Shown: positions 27,015 to 40,100 of the stretch, one piece after another
Layout: every line of letters begins with the position of its first letter
Numbering within the stretch: the first letter of the stretch is position 1
NCBI GenBank assembly: GCA_021018815.1
Contig: JAITYX010000010.1
Span: 7,865,001 to 7,929,000, forward strand
Direction: 5' to 3'
DNA length: 64,000 nt
Origin: Talinum fruticosum
Taxonomy: Eukaryota > Streptophyta > Magnoliopsida > Caryophyllales > Talinaceae
Program-made: the position numbers and the translations under genes
The notes under the pieces: model-generated
The model's database searches: none
What the model was told of the DNA's origin: nothing
What the model saw: the letters and a program-made list of their open reading frames with translations, nothing else

Positions 27015-28123
27015 GATTGAGAGAGAGAGAGAGAGATTCAAATTGGAGCAAAGAAGAGGTTTGCGGGAAGGAACAAGCTTGGGTTTACTGAGGCTTCGCA
27101 GTAGTAGTAGCAGCAGCAGTAGTGGAAAACCCTGGAACTTTCCTGTGAACTTGGTTCGTGTTTTCCCCTTATTCTCACATGTTGGTTACAGAAAACATTT
27201 GACCATCCAATCACTGAGTTGCCACGTCATCATGCTTCAAAATTTTCTCATATAACAGTTCTGATATTTTCAATTCTATTTTTGAATAAGAAATGAGTAT
27301 AATACCAAGAAACGATGTTATGTTATAAGTAGACCAAGCAAATATGGGTTATTCAGTTCAATTATAGGCCAGATTGATAAATTCTTTTTGATTTTTATTC
27401 AAGCCATTTCGATCTAAATCTACTTTATATCGATTAATGTTTGATAGTAAAAAAGAACTTTGGTTGGAAAATATTCTAGGTTGAATGGACAATTTACTGT
27501 ATCCTTTGTTTTCACTTTGATAATTGCTTTTTAGCATTATTAGTGTAACAGCCAAAATAACAAGATTATGTTATTATGTAAGCATTTTTCAAAAAAAAAA
27601 AAATCTAATACCCTTTGTTTTTACTATATTACAAATCAGTGCATGTTTTGTCAAATTAATGCTAAAGACTGCAGACTTTGACCTCAAAAGTCAAAAATCA
27701 ATTACGAGTATTCTGGGACAAAGGGAGTAGATTATCATGAATCGAGAATAAATGGTCAATTGACCACCAGATTCTTGTACTGAGTTCTTCAGATGTCAAC
27801 AAGAAGCTCCTGATGAATTTAATAATTGTTCCATGCCATAAACAAGCTCCCAAAAGGAAAAAAAAAAAAAAAAAGAGTTGAAAGACATAATATAATGATG
27901 ACATTTCTCTAATAATAACCTACAAAATTACATTTTCCAAACCTTTCCACTGTTCACAAAAGTTTTCATACAATTGACGACACTTCTCTAATAACAACCT
28001 GCTAGGTTGAATTGAATTACAAATTACAATTGATCCCCCGCCCTTTTTCTTCAAAAACAAACCAAAAATGGCTACCCTCTAATGAACAAAAATCCCTCGT
28101 TGGAAAAATAGAAAAGGTTTAGC
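27015..28123 (-). other. CCT3 promoter/5' UTR and 3' flank of the coiled-coil/A9 gene
   Basis: Lies between two same-strand genes. Just upstream of the CCT3 ATG is a GA tract (27018-27034; CT on the sense strand) and further up a short TAG/CAG repeat (27100-27124). The rest is AT-rich with no gene visible; the right part must include the 3' UTR of the neighbouring gene. Confidence 0.5.
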
Positions 28124-31100
28124 TCACTTGCTGAAGAGTTTAACCCTCCTTTTCTTTCCTCCTCCTTTTCCACTCTGCTGAGCCTGTGGTAAAAGCCCGA
28201 CCATGATCAATAACCATTTTGGTTCTCACAGAAAGTTAACTAGAACGAAGAACAAAAAGGCTACTACAGTGTTGCACAGGTCATGAAGAGAAGAAGCTCC
28301 CCTTCGATTTTTGGGGGTTGGTTGATAATCTAGAACAAGGAGGTCGTAAGAACAAGTAAACAACATAACAAAAGAGGGTATTCCAGGGAAAACCTCCCCT
28401 CTCAATCCCCGCCCCCTCCCAAAACAAAATGATGTGAACCCAAGGGCTCCTTGATCAAAGCACGGGGTTAAACACTGATAGACAAGCCATTTGATAGTCA
28501 CGAAAAGAAGAGCTTGAGCAAATAATATTGGTATGTTCCTCAATGAGCCACATAAAAAGCAAACAAGGAATAATAATAATAATTAGATAAACTAAAACAT
28601 ATCATTACATGGCTCCATGGCCATGGTCCCATTGATCACAAGCTCCGCATAAAGGGGAAGGAAGATCAATTTCAAAGGTACATAGCCTCACCCCCTGCAG
28701 TCACTAAAAATGAACTGTGAAGGCAAAAATCATCCACTAAAACTCCATTTCAATATGGATGATTGGATGAACAAATCAATACAACACCAGAACTCTGCGC
28801 CTATGCACGACCAAGGGTACAGGAGCAGAAGGTACTGAAACTGTTCTTCAAAGACAGAAAATTAGACATATACTCAACACTGACCCAAAGGCAATAGGGA
28901 GGGTTATTTACTCCATCAGACTAGCAGCAAGGACAAAGGCCATGTTTGGCAAATAGCTCTTAGCTGTTTGAATTATGTTTGAATTAGGTGTTTGCATTAA
29001 CTGTTTCTTGAAAAGGTGTTTGGTAAAATTAGCTGTTCGAGAAAAAAATGTTCGGTGAAATTTTATTTATGCCCTCACGTCTAAGTTGTCATTTAAATAA
29101 GTAAATATATATTTTTTATTGATTATTTTATTTTTTTCAAATATAGTTATATAATGTTATGTATACAAATTATCTTCATTTACAAAACTTTATTTCCTAA
29201 CTATTTTTATAAAATTTATATTTATTTTCAACCTAATATAATATTTATTATATTTAATTTAAACAAAAAATAATATCAAGTAGTAGTAGTAGTAGTAGTA
29301 GTACTACTACTAATAATAATAATAATTTCTCCAAACTTTTGGGCAAATGTGTCATTTCACAACCAGCTGTTCTCAAAAGGCTAATTATGGGAAGAGCTGT
29401 TTGAGAAAGAGCTGTACTTTAGCTATTTTGACAAACAAACAGCTGCTCCAACCAAACCAAACAGAGCCAAAGTTGCTCAAGCAACTAGAAGCTGACTAAA
29501 TCGGCAATATTATTGTACTCCTAGGAATACATCCTCCAACAGGCCACATGGCATTTTTTACCCGCACTTGTTTTCCACATGAGAGTTCCAATCCAGGTGA
29601 GCTTAAATGGCAAGTGGGAGTACACTTAAAGTATGATATAGAAATTGGAGTAAATCACATATACCTTAACCAAACTAAATAAATATTTGACAAGTCTTAC
29701 AACACTACAAATTATATTTAGGTTCTCCATCCTCCACACAACATTTAATAAAAAATGTCAAGATGAAGAACGTCTTTTTAAAAAATAATAATATATACAA
29801 AAAATATAGACAAATAAACAAATTTGAGGAAACGCAGTCAATGTATTAAAAAAGGCTCGTAGCTAATTTGCAAGGAAACACATACCTTGATGATGAATAA
29901 TCTCAATGTGAGAACAATTGTATCTCGTAAACTGAAAAACCAAAGGAAATTATAGCTTACTATTGGAGCTGATATGGGCAAAATTATACATATTAAGATT
30001 TTTACAAATCAAGAGAGGCGATGGCATTGATTGAATTACATCCCCCCCTCCCCCAAAAAAAAGGCCAACAGTGGCAAGAAAGCATATATGAAAGAAGAAT
30101 TCACAATTTTAATCCCTCCCTCACTGCCAGAAGACGCTCAAGAACACTATTTCTCACACACATCAGAATCAGATGAAGTGAGAAAATAAGTAACAATTAT
30201 GCAGTACCTAATAATATCTTGGATGTAGTTCTCTGCTTTTAACAGATGCTCACTCCCGCTGGGACTGCATATTGAAAACTCGGTATCATGTCCGTATGTA
30301 ATAGTTACCTACAGAAAGAGCACGTCAAAATAAGGCTGGAAGAAAGGAAGAGTGAGAACAGATGTAATGGCAAAACTAATTCTTCCTCAAGCAACAGTGC
30401 ATCAAGTTTTCCTCTGGATAGTGATAAACATCCTATTTTATGTTTTTACTAGTGACCTAAGAACTCAAAAGCGATCCTCAAGTTCACTTGGTGGTTTTCA
30501 TCAATTGTAACTCAAGACTAGCTTTCTTCAAGATCTGTGGTGTCTCGGCATCCTAGAGTAGGTAGTTCGTAGCCCCTTTTATTTGAAACTACCATAATAC
30601 AGAAACACATTTTTAAAGAAAACAACAAAAAGCTTGCACCTTTCTGTCCTGACAGGTGGATTTTAAAGCAAATATACTGGCTAAATAACTCCAATTCGTA
30701 ACTTGGCTATTGAACTTTTCTGAGAGGTTGGCAGTGCTTCAAGGTGCACCAATAGTTGTATATTTGTGTTTCCATCAATATAATCATCCACGAAAGAAGC
30801 ATATAGCAATGTAATAAAGAACTGAAATATGGCAGACTACAGTGATTGTTATTTGACCACAAGAACACACCCGATCCTTAAAGCTTAGATACGCACGATG
30901 ATGGGATCAATAAAGCAATCAGCTTGGGAAAAAGATGCATTATCAGCCATTAATATTTATTGCTCTCTGACATGAACTGCTGGGGAGTATTGATAGCTGA
31001 CAGCTTTGCAAGGATTTCAGTGTTCCATTAGGCCAAGGCAAGAAGTTTCTGAACTTCTGAAGTACCCAAATTCCAGAAATTCACCCAAAGGACCCTAGCT

Positions 31101-34100
31101 TACTTGATTGAGCTTAAGCAATAATTACAATCTAATCCAAGTTAAACTCATCTTCACAACAAAATAGACCAAAGTACCATTTACTTCACAGCAGAAACAA
31201 CTAGCTTCCCAAATAGAGAAGGGAAAAAAGATACATAGGAGAGCTACATCACCAATTCTGAAGTCTTAAGGATATATCCCTGACATCTGTCTCAGGAACA
31301 AACTCATGCCAAAATGTGCCTTTTGCAGATGAGAACTGTATCAAAAACAAGTTGAAATAATTATGAAAGAAGCAGAATCATACAGTGGTTCCTGGCGAAA
31401 ACTTCTCATTGACAGCAACAGCACTAGATCCACTACCCTTGATACTGTAACCCTCACGCTTAATAGTCAAGGTAACTGGCTCCCACATATCAAGATAACC
31501 TGTCTGCACCAGTTGGTACCAGATTTTACAATTCAGATTACTAAAACATCCAAATGGAATTCTCAAACCAAACCAAACCAAAATATGTATCCCAAAGCGC
31601 CACCTAGGATGGGCAGAAGGAGGATGGATGTATGCAACCTTGCCCTACAATAAAATTGTAGGGGACTGTTTTAATTGGCCCTAGTTTTGCTGTCACCCAC
31701 TACTTCACCACACAAGGAAATGACAGTTTTTGAAACACTTTGCTTCAGTCTATTTATTGTCCATAGCTCGAAAATTTTCCCAAACAAAACTCTTTAAGCT
31801 ATCTAGGAAGTGGGTAAACCAAAATGAAATTCCAAAAACACTAGTTACATTGAGATAAAGAATGATGGCAACCATACCGATAATGATACTCTATATGAGG
31901 CCTGAGCATTTCGCAAGGTTTGCTCTATATGATCATGCATGGCAGCATCTGCACCCAAAGAGCATAGAAACCTTTTAATGATGTAGATAACAATGTACAA
32001 GCAATGCAGTTACCTCCACTTAGGAAATCAATATGTCAACACTTCTCTATATTATTGCAGTAGTGTTTTACTCTTCACCCACACCCTAAAATTTTATTCT
32101 CATTGTTATTACGAAATGCCATTAGTATTGAGACGATATTTAAAATTACACTCACTTGCAAAGTGCAGGAGTATTGCTATTTACAGCTACTAAAACTAAA
32201 GCTAGATTAGTTGTGCATACATGTACAACGGATAACATTGATAGAAGTGTTTCATGATTCCAGTAAACCTTTTAATTAGTCAACGAGTTCTAATGCACCT
32301 AAGTCACTCTGTAAAGAGGAGATCAGATTCCTAGCTTTTGATTATTGCTTGCTCAACTTAGACCTTGATCGTGGACAACTTTCCCTCAATTACACCATTA
32401 TGTCCACATGGAAAATTGACAGGCCTAAATAACAATGTGCAAATTATTCCAAAGTACAAGGCACCAAAATTCAGCAACATTTTGGCCTGACTCTAAATGC
32501 AATATGATCAAACCAGAAAATTGCCTGAATAATTGAGTACTACAAAGTATTCACTTCACATTCAGACCCACTTAATGAAGTACAGTAACTTACCACAAGT
32601 AATTTTCCTGTGTTCATTAGCAAAAACTCGGACAAGCTCCCCTGGATTTTTAAACAAAAAATAATACATTAAAAGAACAGTTGATACAGCAGGAAATTGA
32701 AGATGTGGCACATAAAATATCAGCCAAAATACTGACATTCATAAGGTACTACTCAATTGTCAATGGCTAATATTAATCTTTCTATTCCAGTAAATTGCAC
32801 CCTTTTACTTTAGCGAAGTCTCAATCCCAACTTGAAGTCTCATTTTACTACTGATAGTATTGAAAATTTCTCTTTCACATCAATAGAAAAAATGCATTTC
32901 AAAGATGTTCCCTTACAAATGTTTATTTCCTAGTGGGACTAGTTTTAATGCACAGAAGGAGTACCTTCCTTTTCCTGTCATCCAAAGGTTGGACTTCAAT
33001 GGCCAGATAGGTCTCAACATCATCAGCTGTGACAAGGTATGCAGGTTGTTTTGCCCCTGACATACAGAAATGACTAATCAGCATGTCTATAGAGAAAACT
33101 CGTGTGAAGACATCATCAAAACTAAATGCACATATAAAAGCATTGTTACCATCTATATATTGTACGGATCCATCTTCCAAATGCCGCACCCACTGATTAG
33201 AAAACAAGCAACACTTACCATATAGATTAATAATAAGTTTCTGCCAAATGTATTGAAAAGAAAGAATGTCTCAAGTCAAAGAACCTCAAAATTACAACTG
33301 GTTGTCCCATTGATTGAATATCCACAAGCTTGAAGCAATCGTCCAGGATAAGCATCACCTGATATTTGAAGGTCCTCTATTGCAGGCAATGGATCATCAT
33401 CAGCAGCTGCACATCGCAATGCAAGATTTAGTATACATGCACTGGCAAAGAGCCTAATTTTTTATTTATGGCATGAAACATATTACCCTCAGAAAAAGAA
33501 GACGAAGGTTCTTCAGGAACTGGTTGAAGGTAGGGAGAGTAAGATGAACTGGGATCCTCATATGTGTTCGAATAAGGTGAACTCCCTGAACTCCAAGTTC
33601 CACCAAGTTCCCTTTCATTGTTCTGGTGCCCTTCTGCAGAAACTCCATATACCTCAGAGCTACTCACTGGATCCTTAAACTTGACCTGCCTATTTTGTGA
33701 ATTATGCAATTCTTCATGGTTAAAAGAAGCTTGAGTTGAAACACCCTGGGCAGCAGAGTCCCTGAAGCATAATATTACACACTGAAAAACTTGTATTACT
33801 AGGTTCAGATACACAACTGAAGCACATGGGAAGCTGTTTCACATAACATAATTATAGATACACGCATTCCCTCACGAGCCCCAGGAAAGGCTCAGTAGCA
33901 GCTACACTGTTTCATTGCAACTCTTATAAATTCATCTGGAAAGATGCAGGACCCTCAATGAAAGGAAGACATACAATTCTGGGTAAAGGAAAACGTGACT
34001 TCTACACAACAATTCATGAAATGCAGCCCAGTGTTTCAAAACAGAAACGCACTCTCTTTGCAAGGGTCTGCCTACATCCCAGTCTCCACAAGACATGTTT

Positions 34101-37100
34101 TCAGGAGATGGGACGTTATTGCATCCCAGGGCTCTAGAACAACCTAATGTGGGATTCAGGATTCACCCTTTCTTCCATGATCCATTAATAGAAGAATTCA
34201 CCAGCAGGTAGCAGCCTAATGTAAAAACTAGCCTGATGATGGGCTCATATACACAGCACAACCAGACATCAAAAACCCAAGACAGCCTTCTCTCTTGACT
34301 AGTCAGAAGACCAGAGGGTTGAGGATGAGATTAGACCCATGATTTGCATCCTTACAACTAAACAGCTTCTGGTTGATGTTAAACCAAAGATTGTGGTCCA
34401 TCGTATGGGGCCAACTATCAGGGCCCTCCAATCTCCTCCCAACCCCCTACAACAAAAAAAAAATACCAGCAGACTCCACCACACCTACCAGTCATAGGAA
34501 AGTTTTAACAAAAGTTGAGAAAAGAAGGCCCAAGTCATTCGCTGAAGTCATTGTAGTACTGGTACCAACAGGCACAAGGAATTAATCTAACGAGAAGAAA
34601 CTTTGAAGTACACAGGTAAAATTCAGTGACCTTTACAGGCCATATACTCATACAGCATTTTTACATCACACATGCCCAGAAAGTCAAACTCCCTGAGATT
34701 TTAGATAAAATCAAAACCTACCAACTAAAGGAGATGGGTTTAATTTGTTTCAGTCACAGTAGTCATCTGCATTTCACCAGGCTCACCTGCTTGCAAGAGG
34801 TGAATACCTCCTGATATTATCTAGCTCTGCATTTTGTATTACAGTGCCACTTGCTCCAGTTTGAAGATCATGCTGGCCCTTAGATTCCCAATCTGAGGCA
34901 ATCTGACCATCAGAATTTGCCAAATTTGCAGGAGAATATGTTGGCCGAGGTACAAGTTCAAGTCCAATTTTACCCTGTTAAAAAAAATGCATTTGAGAAA
35001 GCACCATGACACAATGCAAAAACACAACATACAGAATATGATCATACTGAAGTAAGTGCTGCACCACTGGAATGTTCTGGAGATTGAGGAGGAAAGTTCG
35101 GGCTGTTCCCACCTGAGCGCCAAGGTGTCAGTTGATACTGAGACTCTTTCAATTTTGCCTGTGAGCAGAGGCCACAACATTATCAGGCAACCTACCGTTG
35201 TTGAAATGGAACATTCTTTCTTAAACAGGGTATTATGGAGATGCCATATGTGCATATGCCTGCTTTTCTAGAAAATTAACAATACCTCAGTGATAATTAG
35301 CTTCTCTTGCAGATGCTTAAATAAGACCTGCAGAAGGAAGTTAAAGAGAACGAGTCACTGATGCAGTGGGGTGCAACAGATGTAATCACTTCACAAAAGT
35401 CTGATGAATTTATGTTTTCTATTTTTCTTTTTTTTTGGGAAGATTAACCAAATAATTGTATCAAAAATACACCAAGGCAGGATGTCATGCATGTACACAA
35501 GGGGCAATTATCTCTCAACAGTAAAATTTTCTTCCACTATTGAGCACATGACTCCAAGTCCAATTATGCAGAAGTATGACCAATACTAGGAAATCAACTG
35601 TCACTGCAAAGTCATGCATGCCCTCCAACCAGGAGAAAAGCAAAGGAGGGGAAACATAAATTAAAAAGAAGGAAAACAGAACAAGGATGGATGAGCATTT
35701 ACTTTTCCCATCATTTAAGAAGGAATAGCTTCCGTACTTCCAGGAGTGTACGTTATTGCAGGAACTTTGCTTCCAGAACCCTTTTTTCACAAATAAAATT
35801 TTCCCTTCTCAAACAAATAATACAAGAGGGACGTACAACACCCTCTGATTTTCTCCAGCTGCACACCTAACCCCTCAATTGGGAGAAGTGTTGAGCATGG
35901 TTGTTACACTTCCAATCTAAATCTCAGTGATAGGCCACAATGCAATATAACAAGTTCTTTTTTTTTTTTTTTGATAAGGAAAAGAATGAAATATATATAA
36001 TATAAAAATATGAAAAGGATGGATGCAAAGCTAGCATCCTACAAAAGACTATACACATCCAATGTGGAAACTATCCACAAAATCACCAAAATCCAAGAAG
36101 AAACACAAAAGTTTCCCTCTTCCTAAAAATTGAGGGTCTTGATGAAATTATCTTTAAAGCGTAGAAAAAGTATCTCCACACACTCAGAGATTCTTCTGTT
36201 TCTTTCCTTCCAAATGCTAAAAAGAAACCACATAGAGGAATAATATAGCATTCTTCTTTCTAGCTTTCTTACCAAAAACAGCCCTTGTAAGCAAAGAGAT
36301 GATTACCAATAGAGTTAGAAACAACCCACGAAACTCCAATCAACTAAAGGCTAGATCCCAAAGAGCTCTTGCAAAAGGACAATGAAGCAGCAAGTGGTCA
36401 GAAGATTCCACTTCTGCTAGCAAGTCAAAATACCCCTATGGAAGCTTCCCAAACAAAAAAAGAAACTTTGAATGGAGCCAAAGATTTCCAAATAATCTTC
36501 CATGGGAAAAGAGTATCCGAAAAGCGATTGAGTGGGTAAGGAAGGAAGCAAAGCGACAAGCTTCATATAGTAGAATTGCAGTGCAGACCCCTTTAAAATG
36601 AATATCCCATCAAGAGAAGAATCCCTGACAGAATTCCCATTCAGCTTAATGAGAAAGCTAACAAGAGCGAAATCATCCACAAACGCATCCCGGATAAAAA
36701 CAGGTGATCAAACGCAAGTGTCAGACACTTGGTAGCATCTTTATTTGCTGCAAGAGCTAAGAGAGGGGGAAAGGTCTCTCAAGGGAACACCTTCACACCA
36801 AAGGTCAAGCCAAAAAAGATACAAATCACCCTTTACATATGTACCCCAATGGCTAAGAACAAAAGGACCATTTAATTGGGAAGGATACAACCCAAACCCT
36901 CCTCATCATATTCAATGCAAATCAACCTTCTCCAAAGGTTGGCCTTCTCATCCATTTATCTCCATAACCATAACCATTTGCCAAGCAAAACTTCATAAGA
37001 GATCTTTAAATCTCCAATACTTAAACTTCCATCAAACATGGGAAGCTTAACAATATCCCATCTCACTAAATTAGATTTGAAATCACTACTGAAAGTACCC

Positions 37101-40100
37101 CAAAGGAATTTCCTTTGGTAGCTTCTAACCTTGTAGCCACTGATGAAGGTAAGAGAGAGAGAGGAAGTAAGTGGATATGCTCGAAAGAACACATTTGATG
37201 AGAGTCAATCTTCCCCCTTGGAAAAATATTTTCCCCTCCACCCAAGAATCTTCTTTTAAACCTTTCAACAACCGGGAAGCTTTTCCTAGAATTTCGCTCC
37301 AAAAGGGAGTACAAGATAAAAAATGTAGGAAAAAAAATCAACAGCACACCATAAAACACCCACGAGCATATGGATATTGAACCCAAATACTTATCCAATG
37401 ATCCTCCATGAATTTAACAATATGTTAAACTATAATCATAAATAGAGAATGTACTACCGCAATTTACTGTTTCATAACAGTTGTTTTCAAAATTGTTAAA
37501 ATGGATGTGAGTTTCCTCCATGGATGTTCATTTAATTTTATGATTAATAATGAATAGGATATTAAATATTATAATTAAAACTGATTTTTGAATAAGTTTA
37601 GCATCTTTCTTTAATATGTTATTGTTGCAAATTTAAAAGGAGATTTACACTAACAAAGATGTTTGTTGCACTTTTTTTGTCCTTTTTTGCCAGGATCACT
37701 TTACTATGTTTAAATTTACATGGATTGTGGATTTATGGTAAATACAGTTCTGTCCAAATCAGTTCTCCCTCATAAAGAGAGGCACCTCCTGCACTCTAAC
37801 CTCAGAGCTCTCCAAAGAGAGAATTTAAGAATGTCAAAAGAATACAAGTCAAAATTCTAAGCAATCAAACACTAAGATATGCTACTCCAATCCCAGCCAT
37901 TTATGTTACTGCCGGACAACGGCTCATCTGCTAAAGTAAACTGCAAAAAGACACAATACACTGTTGTTTTGTTGTACAGGCCTTCTACTGAGGTTAAAGA
38001 AAGCAAACCTTTCAATAAATGAGATATTCTCGTCAGACCATACAGGCATGCTCATAGTCGCTGAGACTAACAGCATAAAGGGTGTCTTTGTTTAACAAGA
38101 CCTCACCAAATACGATTATATTTACCATAAAATAGGCAAAAACATAAAACATATAGTCCAGAAAATCTAGCATCAAAGTTTTACTATGCATTTAATATAA
38201 GAACATCAGCTACCATTCGTATAAAATGCCGAGAAAATACACACAAACCTTGATGTTGCTAACAATAGATTGGGCATCAGAGACTTGAGGTTGCAGAGAA
38301 TATTCAGCAAGAAGAGGCAACAAAGATGACACAAAAGTTGTCCTCTCTTGCTGTGCATCCTGAAAGGGAAAGAGTATGACTGGTTCTGAATTTCGTACAT
38401 ATCAGAACAAACAGATATTGCTAAAGATAGTAAAGGTCCATAAAACTCGACATGCAACATCAAACAGAAAGCAATAATTTGACACGAGAAGAAAGGGATG
38501 ACCTACTAAAACCTTGCTACAGACTACGTAAAGATTACATATCTGAACTAGCTACATATAGGATCAAAACTAAACAAAGCCAAGCCTTTACCTATAAGTG
38601 CAAAGAGGATTGTAAAACAGCAAAATACATTATATCCGAGCACATTTACCTGTAAGGCATATGTAAGGCGTACATTTTCTTCTATTATATCTTGTCTGTA
38701 AGAAAGAGCTTTTGAAGTTGCATCAACTAGGTCTTGTTGTTGCTGATCAAAAGCCTAGAATCAAGAACCAAGAAGTTTCAGTTGTCTTGAAAAAATCAAA
38801 TGACTGAAGAAAAAGAGAGGAAAACACTGCACACATCTCACATTAACAGCCATTACAAGTGAAAATTTCAGATCAAAAAATAAATCAGAACTCCATACCA
38901 TTCGCATATGAGCAATGCGCTTTTCCAAAATATATTTTTCATTGCGAATTTGAGCTTCCTACAGCAATAAAAAGATAGTTTAATAAGTGCCAAAAATCAA
39001 ATAAATCTAACAAATAATTAAGCCCTACCTACATCGTGAGTTAAATAAATTCCTTACCTTTACAGAATACTCAGTTAGATGTTTCCGCAACTTAACTATT
39101 TCCTCTTCACGGTCCCTAATCTTTTGAAGAAAAATAGAATATGGATAACGCAAATAAATCTAGCAATGACAGCACTAGAAAGAAAGGAAATACCAGGAAA
39201 GAAGGAATTGAGGCAAGAAAAAGAAAACCTGCTTCGAAAGGTTGCCCTGATTATTTGATTCAGCCAATGGCACCAATCTTTGTGTAGGAATATTTACCTG
39301 GGGATCATATTCTCCATCCTTTGGGTACCTTCAAAAAATTGAGTAATTTACGCCACTGCAAAGTACTGTAATTATGCAACATCATATTTATTAATAACGA
39401 CAAATCTAAACTAACATACAGCTTCTTGGAAAATGTGAGATACCTTCCAGGTGATAATGATGTAGCAGTGGGAGATGAAAGCTGAGAGAAGCCAGCATTA
39501 TCTGAGATTTGACCGCCTGAAAGTGTATTTACATTCCCATTAATCTTGCTGATACCAAAGTTCCCCTCCACATCTAATGCTCTCATAGAATCCTGGGATC
39601 TTGACATTTGCTCCTCATTGAGAGCAAGTGTGCCTGCTGGATCATGCAGTAATGCTGTTTGGAGATCCCTGTTGGCAAACTGCCTGTGCTCATCAGGTGG
39701 ATCACCGGTGTAATATCTCTGAGCCACTGACCTATCTAGTTTCTGTTCAAATATAGAGAAAATTGCTTAGATCAAAATACAAGTATAAGAGGTGATTAGT
39801 ATCTCATGAAAACGTTTTTTTGGGTGGGGGTTTGTCAGGTAAGGTTAGAGAGGGGTTGGCACTAGTAGCATAAAAGGACAATATAACAACAAAACAAACC
39901 CAGTGTGATACTGCATCTGGTGGGTCTGGTGAGGTTAAGATGCCCACACCCTCAACAATGAAGATGGGAAAGGAGATTCTTTGTGAAACCCACATAAAAC
40001 AATATTGTAAATCAGAAAGTATTAGAAGAGACAAAGCAAAATGAAACAGCGCTGGTAAAAGATATAGGAGCATTTGTTCATAAATATCATGAAAATGACA

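Noticed and set aside
34839..35255. 138-codon minus-strand open frame
   Set aside because: It runs through two real exons of the coiled-coil/A9 gene in the wrong frame and across an intron; the correct frame joins neighbouring exons by phase.
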